From positions 5,986-69,985 of the forward strand of contig JAZLGF010000026.1 of assembly GCA_045616165.1 (NCBI GenBank): a stretch of DNA of 64,000 nt, given 5' to 3'. Below are positions 31,826-40,994 of this stretch, piece after piece; within the stretch, counting starts at the first letter, position 1, and every line of letters starts with the position of its first letter. The DNA is from RGIG5612 sp045616165 (GTDB lineage: Bacteria; Bacillota; Clostridia; Lachnospirales; Lachnospiraceae). The position numbers and the translations under genes are program-made. Under the pieces are notes generated by a model. It saw only the letters and a program-made list of their open reading frames with translations, searched no databases and had not been told where the DNA came from.

Positions 31826-32758
31826 TTATTTCATCTCCTCTATAAATTTTTTAATTTCTCTAAGTATCTCATTTTTATTATATAAATATCCGCCTATTCC
31901 ATCTTTTGCAGGATAACCCGCGAACGTTTCATAGTACAAAGTTCTTTCATCATAAAAGGCAGGATTATCGCTAATTTCATTTGTAAAACTAGCACTTTCT
32001 ACATATGCGTATACTTCTGCTGCACTAACGGGTTCAGAAGTAATATTAAGCAATTTTATTCCCTGTTTAGATGCATATCTTATATCATCATAAAGGTGTT
32101 CTAAATTATAGAACTGGTATTTTGCTCTGCTATCTGTAAAATTAAGAGCGCTAAAAGATAATTCTTCAAAAATTTTTCGTAGTTTATGTTTTTCTCTGTC
32201 ACTTATTTTTTTGCATTCATAAAATCCATTATTATTTTTTCTATAATATTTTAAAAGTCTTATATTCTTTTTTGATAACTGAGAAAATTTTTCTTCATTC
32301 AAAATTGCAGGAATATAATTAATATAATCAAAAATAAAATTCTTTTTTATTCCTGTTCCAAAAAGTGCTGGGAGCCTTACTATAATGCAGTCCTTAAATT
32401 CTTCTCTTACTAATTTTTCAAGAAATAATCTATTTGCCCCATACGGCTCGCTACTTATTGCTTCGTCTTCTTCTGTTACATGATTTGGCTTACCATAAAC
32501 ATCTATTGTTGATATCAAAACCAACTCTTTTGGATTAATTTTTTTTATGTTTTCAAAAGCATTTAATATTTCTTCTTTATCTTTTTCTGGAAATTTATTA
32601 GCCAAAAACTTTGTAGATGGAACTCCTGCGTAAACTAAAAAGTCTGGCTTTGTTCCAAAAGCTTCTTCAATATTTTTGCTATTATATAATTTATCGAATT
32701 TACCGCTTTTAGCTAAGTTGCCACCTACAAAACCTGTATATCCTACTAACGCTTTCAT
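31826..32758 (-). CDS. NAD-dependent epimerase/dehydratase-like protein
   Basis: 310 residues with an extended SDR Rossmann fold. The nucleotide loop is GYTGFVGGNL (7-16), then LISTIDVYG and EPYGANRLFLE, where the catalytic YxxxK reads YGANR. That lysine-to-arginine change makes activity uncertain. It probably modifies a nucleotide sugar in this cluster, or has become a reductase with altered chemistry. It overlaps the SDR gene by four bases. Confidence 0.72.
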   Translation of the reverse strand: MKALVGYTGFVGGNLAKSGKFDKLYNSKNIEEAFGTKPDFLVYAGVPSTKFLANKFPEKDKEEILNAFENIKKINPKELVLISTIDVYGKPNHVTEEDEAISSEPYGANRLFLEKLVREEFKDCIIVRLPALFGTGIKKNFIFDYINYIPAILNEEKFSQLSKKNIRLLKYYRKNNNGFYECKKISDREKHKLRKIFEELSFSALNFTDSRAKYQFYNLEHLYDDIRYASKQGIKLLNITSEPVSAAEVYAYVESASFTNEISDNPAFYDERTLYYETFAGYPAKDGIGGYLYNKNEILREIKKFIEEMK

Positions 32759-33486
32759 TTAACAACCAATACCTTTCCGTTATCTATATTATCTTTATCT
32801 AATAACTCCATCATTTTCTCAATAACTTCATCCGTATTAAGCATGCGCTTTCTTTCAGATTTTTGAACCACAATATCTTTCATTACATCTGGCATATCAT
32901 CTAAAAACTTTGTATCAGTAAAATCCGGAGCTAATGAATTTATTTGAATATTTTTATCTTCATATTCCTTTGCAAGAGATCTTGTAAGTCCAATCATTGC
33001 ACTCTTAGTTGAAACATAAGCAGAAAGAAAATTTGGTGTAGCTTCTTCTAATGCGTAAATCGAAGACATTAGCACAACCTTGCCAACTTTTTCTTTTGCC
33101 ATTCTTGGTAAAACGCAAAACAAAATAAGTACTGCTGACCTAAAAGATATTTCCATGTTTGCTCTAAAAATATCCCATGTCATTTTCTTAAACTGTAAAG
33201 GACGTGCCTTAGGTGCAGGAAAATGAACCATATCAGTAATAGGTTCTTTATCTTCTATTTCCTTTACCAATACTTCTATTTCCTCTATTTTTGACATATC
33301 AACCTTTTTAAGAATTAATTTGTCGTTTAACATCGGATATTCTTTTATTAATTCATCTAATGTTTCTTTTGCATCATAATATGTTCCAAATATCCACTCT
33401 ATATCATCGATATTTGTTTCGCATAATTTTTTTATTAATTCTTTGCCAAGTGCTGAATCAGCAGCTGTAATTAAAAATCTTCTCAT
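32755..33486 (-). CDS. Short-chain dehydrogenase/reductase
   Basis: 243 residues, classical SDR length. The catalytic Ser is in LMSSIYA (141-142), and Tyr157 and Lys161 in YVSTK. The N-terminal glycine motif is altered (ITAADSALGK). The neighbouring hotdog hydratase and carrier proteins suggest a 3-oxoacyl-type reduction on a carrier, but a sugar substrate is also possible. It overlaps the hydratase gene by four bases, so the two are likely made in step. Confidence 0.8.
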   Translation of the reverse strand: MRRFLITAADSALGKELIKKLCETNIDDIEWIFGTYYDAKETLDELIKEYPMLNDKLILKKVDMSKIEEIEVLVKEIEDKEPITDMVHFPAPKARPLQFKKMTWDIFRANMEISFRSAVLILFCVLPRMAKEKVGKVVLMSSIYALEEATPNFLSAYVSTKSAMIGLTRSLAKEYEDKNIQINSLAPDFTDTKFLDDMPDVMKDIVVQKSERKRMLNTDEVIEKMMELLDKDNIDNGKVLVVK

Positions 33487-33899
33487 TTAATTACTCCTAT
33501 ACGCATATTTCCTTTTACTTTCTTTTCACCTTTTTCGTTTGTTATTAAAACTTTAAGGACAATAAATTTAAATATGTCATTCTTCTCGATTACTTTTCCC
33601 TTAATCGTTAAATTTTCTCCTAAGAAAACCGGTTTTGGAAATTCCACGCTTACATTTTGAATCAACGAATATTTGCCTGGTAAATATACTCCCGCAAGCG
33701 TTGATAAAAATGAAGATGTAAGCATCCCGTAAGCCACCTTACCTTCAAATCCTTGCTCTTTTGCATATTCTTCATCATTATGCAAAGGATTTATATCTCC
33801 TGTAATATCCTTGAAAGAGCTAAGCATTTTTTCAGTTACTTGCACACTAAAGCTTTCTTCTAATCCTATTTGAATATCTTCATATTTGTACTCGTTCAT
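33483..33899 (-). CDS. MaoC-like hotdog (R)-hydratase
   Basis: 138 residues, single hotdog fold. The catalytic Asp35 and His40 lie in the hydratase motif GDINPLHNDEEYA (34-46), followed by VAYGMLTSSFLSTLAG. Family members hydrate or dehydrate enoyl thioesters on CoA or ACP. With the adjacent SDR it could make a 3-hydroxyacyl thioester for transfer by an MBOAT. AGGTGA lies four bases before the ATG. Confidence 0.85.
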   Translation of the reverse strand: MNEYKYEDIQIGLEESFSVQVTEKMLSSFKDITGDINPLHNDEEYAKEQGFEGKVAYGMLTSSFLSTLAGVYLPGKYSLIQNVSVEFPKPVFLGENLTIKGKVIEKNDIFKFIVLKVLITNEKGEKKVKGNMRIGVIK

Positions 33900-33913
33900 T
33901 TTTTCACCTAAAA

Positions 33914-34840
33914 CTATAATTTAATAATTTCTTCAACAATATATCTTTGTCTCTTAAAGTTAAGATTTAAGATTAACGATAAATATTTAATAACAAATGT
34001 CAGAATTAAGAATAAAACGAAAAATCCAATTGCAAGGAAAATCATAATTGGTGTCCAGCCTTCAACCGGATGGCCTGTTGCAAAAACGATTACCGTATAA
34101 ATTCCAACAATTGCAGCAAAGACCAACATAATAATTGATATTGCAAAAGCTATTTTATATCCAAGGTCTGTAAATAAAATTAATGAATCAATCGCTAATG
34201 CTCTTCTTTCTTTTGAATAAGTTTTTGAATCCTTAGTATTTACAGTTGGGGTAAATTCTATAAATGTTTGTTTGAGTGCTGAATTTGCATTAACTGCTTT
34301 TCTATACATCTGCGCATGATTCATAGATGTAACTCTATTAATTGCTCTTCTCGAAATCAAACGAAAACTTTCTGTTTTCAATTTATATGGTGAATGAGAA
34401 GCTATATTAAATATGCTATAAAATAATTTTGAAGAAGTTTTTATTCCAGTTAATGGGCAAGCAGAAACTATATCATAACCTTCTTGCATCTTCGCATATA
34501 TCTTTTCCATCATGTCTTCATCCCATGAAACTAAAGCGCGGTCAAATTCAAAAACAAAATCTCCTATAGCAAGATCTTCACCCGCATTCATCGAGAGCTC
34601 AACACCTTGCGTGTATCCCATATTTACAATAGAAATTGCTCCATCATAGTCTTTTGCAACTTCTTTAATAATATTTTCGCTCTCATCTGTTGATGCATCA
34701 TTAACACAAATGATTTCATATTTCTCAACTAATTTTTCAAGATTAGTTTTTACATGTTCTAACATGTCTTTGATAGTACCAGCGTTATTTCTAACATAGA
34801 TGATTGCAGATACAAAATTTTGTTCTTTGCTTATATTCAT
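33914..34840 (-). CDS. Membrane-anchored GT2 glycosyltransferase
   Basis: 308 residues. The GT-A core has SAIIYVRNNAGTI, CVNDASTDES and a divergent metal motif FEFDRAL instead of DxD. Two C-terminal membrane segments (about 225-250 and 262-290) resemble the GtrB/ArnC type, which load sugars on polyprenyl phosphate. GGAGG precedes the ATG by eight bases and the start overlaps the FAD gene by four. Confidence 0.8.
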   Translation of the reverse strand: MNISKEQNFVSAIIYVRNNAGTIKDMLEHVKTNLEKLVEKYEIICVNDASTDESENIIKEVAKDYDGAISIVNMGYTQGVELSMNAGEDLAIGDFVFEFDRALVSWDEDMMEKIYAKMQEGYDIVSACPLTGIKTSSKLFYSIFNIASHSPYKLKTESFRLISRRAINRVTSMNHAQMYRKAVNANSALKQTFIEFTPTVNTKDSKTYSKERRALAIDSLILFTDLGYKIAFAISIIMLVFAAIVGIYTVIVFATGHPVEGWTPIMIFLAIGFFVLFLILTFVIKYLSLILNLNFKRQRYIVEEIIKL

Positions 34841-35946
34841 AATACTTCCTCCAGGTCATAGACCGTTGTAATCTTTCCTGATAGTACGCTAACAAATGTT
34901 GGATTTTTTGTATGTACTTTAATACATGTCGGGCGTGAATCGTCAACATCAGAAGCTTTTAATATAGGTTTCATCGAATAAAGTGATTTAACATATTCAA
35001 ATTCAAATTTATCTAACATATATTTTTTTGCAAGTTGTGACATATATCCCCATGCGCTTTTTGGCGCAGCAGGGCAATTATTACAATTGCCTAAATATTT
35101 TTCGTTACATTTTCCTTCGCTATTTTTTTGACAGGAAAAGATCGCACATGTGTCAAAACTTGTTTTATGTGGTGTGAAAGTTACTGAAGTTAATGAATGA
35201 TATCCGCTTTTTCCAAATGGCATAATACTAAAGAACGGGCCATCCATAACCGTAATCCCCACATTTTTCAATTCGTCATTTACTTTACAAAGTATTACTT
35301 CGCAAAGTTCATATTTAATCTTAAAAGGTTCAAAGCCTGCTAATTCGCAAATCTCATTAACAGAGGCATATGTTGCATTCAATACAAAGCAAGAATCAAA
35401 TTCGCCTTCTTTTGTTATTAACTTATAGACATCATTTTCTTTTTTTATTCCTATAACAGCTTGGGAATATTTTATTTCAACATTGTTATATTTTTTTATT
35501 TCTTCTAAAAGCTTATCTCTTAATATAATTGCATCGAAAGTTACTTCTTTTGTAAGAAATGCATTATCTACCATTCCCTGCTTGAAATAATCTTCCTTTG
35601 CAACTTCCTCGCAAGGTATATTTGCGTTTTGTGAGAATTTTTTAAATTCTTTTCCGTCAGTCCATGAAAAATGGGTACTCGTTGCATAAATCTGGTCAAA
35701 ATCTTTTTCAATGCATTCCGGAAATTGATTAATAAATTTATCAAAATATTTTGCCGTGCTTTGTGCGGTCGAAAGTGATCTTGGATAATGGTAACCTAAA
35801 TGGACTCTTGCCTGGTTTATATAAGTTGCACGCATAAAAGCCTCTTGATCTTTTTCTAAGATTAAGACTTTCTCGCCTTTTTTTGCGGAAATCATTCCCG
35901 CATAAAGTCCATATAAACCTGCACCAATAATTATCTTGTCATACAT
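34837..35946 (-). CDS. FAD-dependent oxidoreductase (DAO type)
   Basis: 369 residues. The dinucleotide loop GAGLYGLYAGMISAKKGEKV is at 8-27. A Cys cluster (CNEKYLGNCNNC near residue 278) could bind metal or a disulfide. The fold matches amino-acid or glycerol-type oxidases and halogenase-like flavoproteins. Its substrate in the cluster is unknown; it may oxidise the acyl or sugar precursor. It starts two bases after the DHHW gene. Confidence 0.72.
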   Translation of the reverse strand: MYDKIIIGAGLYGLYAGMISAKKGEKVLILEKDQEAFMRATYINQARVHLGYHYPRSLSTAQSTAKYFDKFINQFPECIEKDFDQIYATSTHFSWTDGKEFKKFSQNANIPCEEVAKEDYFKQGMVDNAFLTKEVTFDAIILRDKLLEEIKKYNNVEIKYSQAVIGIKKENDVYKLITKEGEFDSCFVLNATYASVNEICELAGFEPFKIKYELCEVILCKVNDELKNVGITVMDGPFFSIMPFGKSGYHSLTSVTFTPHKTSFDTCAIFSCQKNSEGKCNEKYLGNCNNCPAAPKSAWGYMSQLAKKYMLDKFEFEYVKSLYSMKPILKASDVDDSRPTCIKVHTKNPTFVSVLSGKITTVYDLEEVL

Positions 35947-35948
35947 AA

Positions 35949-37220
35949 TTAATCAAAATCAAAGCACGGATAAAAATCCTGAATTATAGTTGTTGAATAC
36001 GTAGCAATTACAATATCTGCTTTTACTTTTTTTACATACTCTTTTATACTACCATCAAAATATCTTGGATCGATAAGTTCAACCTTTTTACAATCAAGTG
36101 CTAAATATCCCGCTACCGGTATCATCATCGAATCACCAATCATTAATATATATTTATCATTATCTATATTATTATTTACTATGCTTGATAAACCTGATGC
36201 TTCAAACGAAAGTAATCCAAGATAGCACTCTCTTTTATAAATCTTTGGATTATCAATTTGATCTTCGTTAAGCAAAACATCAAAGCTTCCTGTTTTATTT
36301 AATCCATTTGAATTTGTAAAAGTAAAATTAGTTTCCGTCTTTGGTCTTAAAATTGTAAAGTCATCGGCGTTTGTAAGCGCTAAGGTTGCTTTCTTTCCAA
36401 GAGATCCTAAATAGTAATCTTTTTTAATTTCACTACTAAAATTATTTTCATCAAAAATACTTTCATCAATTCCTACGCCATAATTTGCATTTAAGTAGTT
36501 AGCAATTTTTTTCGTTCCCCAAAGAGCGCTTTGTGTTTTCCAATGATGATCAGTTATATAGAAAAGTTCATGAAAATTATCTATCTCTTCATGTGCCGTA
36601 TCTCTTAAGTCGAAACACTTAATATTATATTTTTTCAAATCGCTAAGAAGCATGTCCGCATTATAGTTAGCAAAATCTTTAACGTTATTTATTTTTTTAT
36701 CACCAAATTTATCTATATTTCCAACTGTTTGTATATAAGTAAAATCTGAACCCGCTTCGTTTGCAACATCTTTAAGCGAATTGATTTTTGTTGCTATTTT
36801 TTGAATATCTTCTTTTTTCTCTTTTGGATTTGCACTTGCTAAATGTCCATCGTCTAAATATAAAATGCTATTGTATTCGCTTGGTGCATAAAGTTTCCAG
36901 CCAATAAACTTTTTATATCGTGCCGCACTTTCAACCATAAAAGTTCTTCCAAAAAGTAAATCATTTGCATATGCATCAATATAATTTTTTCCGCCATATA
37001 AAGCGTTATTATATTTTTTAAAAACATCGTTAATAAAATTATCTTCTTCTGATAATTCATAAACTTCTGTTTCAATATCATGATCCATTGTAAAAAGTTC
37101 TTTTGCACCAAGTTTAATTGCAATCGCTACAACTATGATTGAAACCAAGAAAGCAATCATGATACCGATAACAATTCTAGTCATCACTTTATGAAATTTG
37201 TTTTCTTTTTTAAATTCCAT
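35949..37220 (-). CDS. AlgX/AlgJ-like DHHW protein, partner of MBOAT 1
   Basis: 423 residues. The N-terminal membrane segment (about 14-36) is followed by an extracellular SGNH-like domain with the signature TDHHW at 223-227 and a GDSM nucleophile block at 362-365. Such proteins acetylate alginate or other polymers together with MBOATs. It lies five bases downstream of the MBOAT 1 gene. Order and motifs pair it with MBOAT 1 rather than MBOAT 2. Confidence 0.8.
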   Translation of the reverse strand: MEFKKENKFHKVMTRIVIGIMIAFLVSIIVVAIAIKLGAKELFTMDHDIETEVYELSEEDNFINDVFKKYNNALYGGKNYIDAYANDLLFGRTFMVESAARYKKFIGWKLYAPSEYNSILYLDDGHLASANPKEKKEDIQKIATKINSLKDVANEAGSDFTYIQTVGNIDKFGDKKINNVKDFANYNADMLLSDLKKYNIKCFDLRDTAHEEIDNFHELFYITDHHWKTQSALWGTKKIANYLNANYGVGIDESIFDENNFSSEIKKDYYLGSLGKKATLALTNADDFTILRPKTETNFTFTNSNGLNKTGSFDVLLNEDQIDNPKIYKRECYLGLLSFEASGLSSIVNNNIDNDKYILMIGDSMMIPVAGYLALDCKKVELIDPRYFDGSIKEYVKKVKADIVIATYSTTIIQDFYPCFDFD

Positions 37221-37225
37221 ATCTC

Positions 37226-38701
37226 TTAAAAGTTAAAATATATGAACGGATTGTATGAACCGGTAACAATAAGTAATACCGATAATGCAAAAATTACTAA
37301 TGTTAGTATTCCTCTTGCTACTCCTTTAACTTTTTCATTCGTAACTTTATTGCTAACCCATCTTGCAAGCGGTGTACAAAGCAAAATGCTGGCTATAAGT
37401 ACATATTTGCCATTACTTATATAATCAATAAAATCCGAATCTATAAATCCGTTTATTGTTCCTCCGAACATGTTTTTTATGTAATCAATCGCAACACTAA
37501 GGCTTTCAGCTCTAAAAAGCACATAAGCAATTAATAAAAAGAATACTACATAAATGTGATAAAAAATTTTACTAACCTTAAATCCTTTTGTATTTGCTGC
37601 CTTTAGTGCTCTCTTTCCTAATCCTGATAAGCTCTCAAAACTCATAAGTACGAAGAACAAAAGTCCCCATACTAAAAAGTTCCAATTTGCTCCATGCCAT
37701 ATACCCATAGCCAGCCATAAAACAAGCAAAGATAAAATAACTGGAACATATTTTCCTTTTTTCTTTCCAAGTTTCTTTCTTGACCATGTGCCAAGTTTTA
37801 TAAAAGCATTACTTTTTTGAAGTGGATAAAAAAGATAATCTCTCATCCAGCTTCCTAATGTCATGTGCCATCTACGCCAATATTCGGTAAATGATAATGA
37901 CACATATGGATAATCAAAGTTTTCAGGGAATCTAAATCCAAATATCCTTCCAAGGCCAATAGCCATATCTGAATAACCTGAAAAATCAAAATAAATCTGA
38001 AGCGTATAGCAAATAGTTCCAAGCCATGCCGTAAGGACTGAAGCTGCGCCCGTACTAAGGAAAGCATAATCCGCAATTATAGCAAGATAGTTTGAAAGAA
38101 TAACTTTTTTCCCAAGTCCATAAACAAATCTTGTTACTCCGTATGTTATATCTTCACTTGTTTCTTTTCTGTCTAAAAGTTCTTTTGCTACTTCTTCGTA
38201 TCTAACAATAGGACCAGCGACCAATTGTGGGAACATTGATATGTAAAGCCCTAAAAGCAATATATTTTTTTGAACCTTATCTTTGTTGTAATAAACATCA
38301 AGTACATAGGATAAAATTTGGAATGTGTAAAAACTAATTCCAAGCGGAAGCGCTATGTTTATATTTACCCCAAAAATCCCTGCGGTAAATCCAAGATACT
38401 TGAACACAAAAAGCAATCCGATATTTAATACAAGCGCTGCCGCCAAAAGCCATCTTCTTATAGCAATCTTTTCATACTTACCAAGACCTAGACCAATAAG
38501 CCAGTTAAGAACTATAGAGGCCATTAATATAAAAATGAATTTTGGTTCACCCCATGCATAGAAAACTAAACTCGCAACAAGCAAGACAATATTCTTAAAT
38601 TTTCTTCCTTTGTCCTTACACTTTTTAGTAAAAGGATTGAAATAGAAAATTAAAGTCAAAGGTAAAAATATGAATAAAAATATGTTTCCTGAAAATACCA
38701 T
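37226..38701 (-). CDS. MBOAT acyltransferase 1 (AlgI/DltB-like)
   Basis: 491 residues with 11 or so membrane segments. The signatures are YWRRWHMTLGSWMRD around 274-288 and the invariant histidine H336 in IWHGANW. It should pass an acyl group from a cytoplasmic carrier to its extracellular DHHW partner encoded next. It follows the second carrier gene by 18 bases, so a direct carrier-MBOAT link is likely. AAGGA lies upstream of the ATG. Confidence 0.9.
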   Translation of the reverse strand: MVFSGNIFLFIFLPLTLIFYFNPFTKKCKDKGRKFKNIVLLVASLVFYAWGEPKFIFILMASIVLNWLIGLGLGKYEKIAIRRWLLAAALVLNIGLLFVFKYLGFTAGIFGVNINIALPLGISFYTFQILSYVLDVYYNKDKVQKNILLLGLYISMFPQLVAGPIVRYEEVAKELLDRKETSEDITYGVTRFVYGLGKKVILSNYLAIIADYAFLSTGAASVLTAWLGTICYTLQIYFDFSGYSDMAIGLGRIFGFRFPENFDYPYVSLSFTEYWRRWHMTLGSWMRDYLFYPLQKSNAFIKLGTWSRKKLGKKKGKYVPVILSLLVLWLAMGIWHGANWNFLVWGLLFFVLMSFESLSGLGKRALKAANTKGFKVSKIFYHIYVVFFLLIAYVLFRAESLSVAIDYIKNMFGGTINGFIDSDFIDYISNGKYVLIASILLCTPLARWVSNKVTNEKVKGVARGILTLVIFALSVLLIVTGSYNPFIYFNF

Positions 38702-38719
38702 TGCTTTCCTTTAGGTAAT

Positions 38720-38947
38720 CTATGCTTTAAGTTTTTCTACCAATTCGCAAATAGAATCCACTGTTGCAAATTCATCTGCATTTATATATTTTGCAGAAAT
38801 CGAAATTTCGAATTCATCTTCAAGTGCAGACACAATTTCAATCATATCAAGAGATGTTATGATTTCATCTTCAACCATGTTTGAGCCTTCATAATCTAAA
38901 ATTTCTTCATTAATTTCTTTAAGTATATTTATAACTTTCTCTTTCAA
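38720..38947 (-). CDS. Acyl carrier protein A
   Basis: 75 residues with a four-helix carrier shape. The phosphopantetheine serine is S32 in ITSLDMIEIV; the usual DSL reads TSL. The start is TTG with AGGAG eight bases upstream. It sits between the second carrier gene and MBOAT 1. It may be the DltC-like carrier for the adenylation enzyme at 26194, or take hydroxyacyl groups from the SDR/hydratase pair. Confidence 0.85.
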   Translation of the reverse strand: MKEKVINILKEINEEILDYEGSNMVEDEIITSLDMIEIVSALEDEFEISISAKYINADEFATVDSICELVEKLKA

Positions 38948-38959
38948 CTTAATACTCCT

Positions 38960-39196
38960 TTAAGCTCTTGCTTTAATGATTTCAACCATTTCACCAACAT
39001 TCTTCATGCCGGTTACTTCATCCATAGAAAACTTAATTCCAAATTTCTTTTCGATTGCGACAACTAAATTTATATGCTCTAAGCTATCCCAATCTTCGAT
39101 ATCATCAGAGTTAGTCTCTGGCTTTAATTCAATTGAATCATCATCAAAAATATCTCTGAAAATTTCATTAAGTTCTTCGTAAATTTTTTCTTCCAT
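38960..39196 (-). CDS. Acyl carrier protein B (FkbH-linked)
   Basis: 78 residues, acidic. S38 in DWDSLEHINLVVAIE is the attachment site. This WDSLEHINL form is the type usually found next to FkbH-like enzymes. It starts 12 bases after the fkbH-like gene with AGGAG five bases before the ATG. The probable cargo is a glyceryl or related unit supplied by FkbH. Confidence 0.88.
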   Translation of the reverse strand: MEEKIYEELNEIFRDIFDDDSIELKPETNSDDIEDWDSLEHINLVVAIEKKFGIKFSMDEVTGMKNVGEMVEIIKARA

Positions 39197-39208
39197 AACT
39201 TCTCCTGT

Positions 39209-40981
39209 CTATTTATTAATATCGATTACATGGCATTGCTTTTGATATGTCTTAACATCTAATTCCCAGTAACCTTCTTTTTTTGTATAACCTAAATCCG
39301 TATAAAGATTAGCTACCATCTGATTTTTCTTAGTTGGATAATAATATCCGATTATCTTTTCTACCCCTTTTTCCTTCGCCATGTTTACTAGCTCATCTAA
39401 CATTGCAAATTCAAGGTCTCTTTTAAGAACTCTACAACTCATAAGATTAAGACGAATGTGTGCATTCTTTTTGCCATCTTCATCTAGCAAAATTTCTGCA
39501 GCTTCAATAGCTACTACTCCGTTGTCTCCAAATTTATCTTCCAGCCTTCCATAAATAGTAATCCAGTTTGAATCAGCCGCCATTTTTTCAACATCAGCTA
39601 CGCTCAGCCTAAGTGTTGTTAAATTAAATTGATTGCTTTTATTTGAAAGTTGGGAAACTCTGGGAATAACTTCACTTTCAAAAGGTTTTATATCGGCTTT
39701 CATTTCAAGACTAATTAAATAGTCTTCATAATTTTCAAAACTTTTCTCTGCGTTAGCTCTTTGTATATTAGCTTTATACATCTCATTTCTTTTTGCATCA
39801 TCGCTAGATATATTTGTTGCTTCAAAAAATCCTGATCTGTCTAAAACATTAATGAACTGTTCTGGATTATTAAACGCTGGGACTGCTACATCTTTTAGTT
39901 GCTCTCTGATAATATGTCTTTCAGCCGGATTGTCATCAACAAATACAAAAGCATCTTCGCCGAGATTTAATTCTTTTATTATTTCTGTAAGGTTCATATC
40001 TTTCGGATTCCAGTTAGCTTTTATACAAATGAAATCCTCTGGCTTTAAGGCTCCTCTTTCAAGGTTTAATCCTGCGACAGCATTTTCATACTCATTCTTA
40101 GAATCAATATTTAATAGCACTCCTAAATCTTTTTGTGCTTTTATATATTCTTGAAATTCAAGATATGTTTCCCCTTGAGCGCTTCCCTGGCCTATTTGTA
40201 AATTTTCCGGGCCGTCATCTCCTACTATTCCGCCCCAAAGTGTATTATCTAAATCAAGCACTATTGCTTTTTTATTTTTGCCATAAATTGATTTGATTAT
40301 ATTTGCAACTGAAAAAGCAAGATTAGGAATAAACGGTACAGCCGGACAATATTTATACATGTTCCAATAAAACGGATCGCACCAATTATCAATTCCTGAA
40401 CATGAGGAAAGATAATTAACGTCGTTAATAAACATGTTTTCTTTGCTTTCAGCATATTGCGCAAACTTCTCGTTAAGTCTTAATACGAAATTAACTCTTC
40501 CATGAATATCTGTTGCATCTTTATTTCCTAATAGTCTCCATGTAGGCATTTCAAAATTGTTTTGTATAATTACTCCGCCTTTATTTTCGAGACTTTCCCA
40601 AACACCCTTAAAATATGAAAATACTGATTCTAATTTTTCATCAACTACTTCTTTACTATCAGCAAGTGTTGGCCAAACCATAATATTGTGAATTGAAGTA
40701 TGTATATAAAATACATCTGCATTAAAACTATCAAGCTCTGGATTTGAAAAGTTAGCATCTTCGTAAAACTTGTTGTATTCGCTCTCATAGATATTGGCTT
40801 CAATTCTATTGTCTAATAAAAACAATTCTAAAACCTGCGCGACGTTTGATGTAGTTGAACCGCCAAGTATTGCTATATTCTTTTTTATTTTGCTATTTCC
40901 ATCTTCAAGTAATTGTCTTTTGAGAGATTTTCTTTTCTTTAATATCAAATCACTATCAAATGGATATTCAAGTTCTTTCAT
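39209..40981 (-). CDS. FkbH-like HAD-IIIC enzyme, carrier loading
   Basis: 590 residues. The N-terminal ~230 have an SGNH-like fold (AILGGSTTSN). The HAD phosphatase core starts at DLDNTLW (243-249). The last ~150 residues look GNAT-like (SRVLKRDLEFAM-like region, IGYYYPTKKN). FkbH proteins dephosphorylate 1,3-bisphosphoglycerate while loading D-glyceryl on an ACP. With carrier B directly downstream, the same type of loading is expected here. GGAGG is four bases before the ATG. Confidence 0.85.
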   Translation of the reverse strand: MKELEYPFDSDLILKKRKSLKRQLLEDGNSKIKKNIAILGGSTTSNVAQVLELFLLDNRIEANIYESEYNKFYEDANFSNPELDSFNADVFYIHTSIHNIMVWPTLADSKEVVDEKLESVFSYFKGVWESLENKGGVIIQNNFEMPTWRLLGNKDATDIHGRVNFVLRLNEKFAQYAESKENMFINDVNYLSSCSGIDNWCDPFYWNMYKYCPAVPFIPNLAFSVANIIKSIYGKNKKAIVLDLDNTLWGGIVGDDGPENLQIGQGSAQGETYLEFQEYIKAQKDLGVLLNIDSKNEYENAVAGLNLERGALKPEDFICIKANWNPKDMNLTEIIKELNLGEDAFVFVDDNPAERHIIREQLKDVAVPAFNNPEQFINVLDRSGFFEATNISSDDAKRNEMYKANIQRANAEKSFENYEDYLISLEMKADIKPFESEVIPRVSQLSNKSNQFNLTTLRLSVADVEKMAADSNWITIYGRLEDKFGDNGVVAIEAAEILLDEDGKKNAHIRLNLMSCRVLKRDLEFAMLDELVNMAKEKGVEKIIGYYYPTKKNQMVANLYTDLGYTKKEGYWELDVKTYQKQCHVIDINK

Positions 40982-40994
40982 ATTTCCTCCGAAC

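Noticed and set aside
29986..39196. Classical D-alanine dlt operon
   Set aside because: Two MBOATs, two carriers, an FkbH enzyme and several sugar and lipid enzymes exceed a dlt operon, and the adenylation gene is far from the carriers. A Dlt-like but distinct role fits better.
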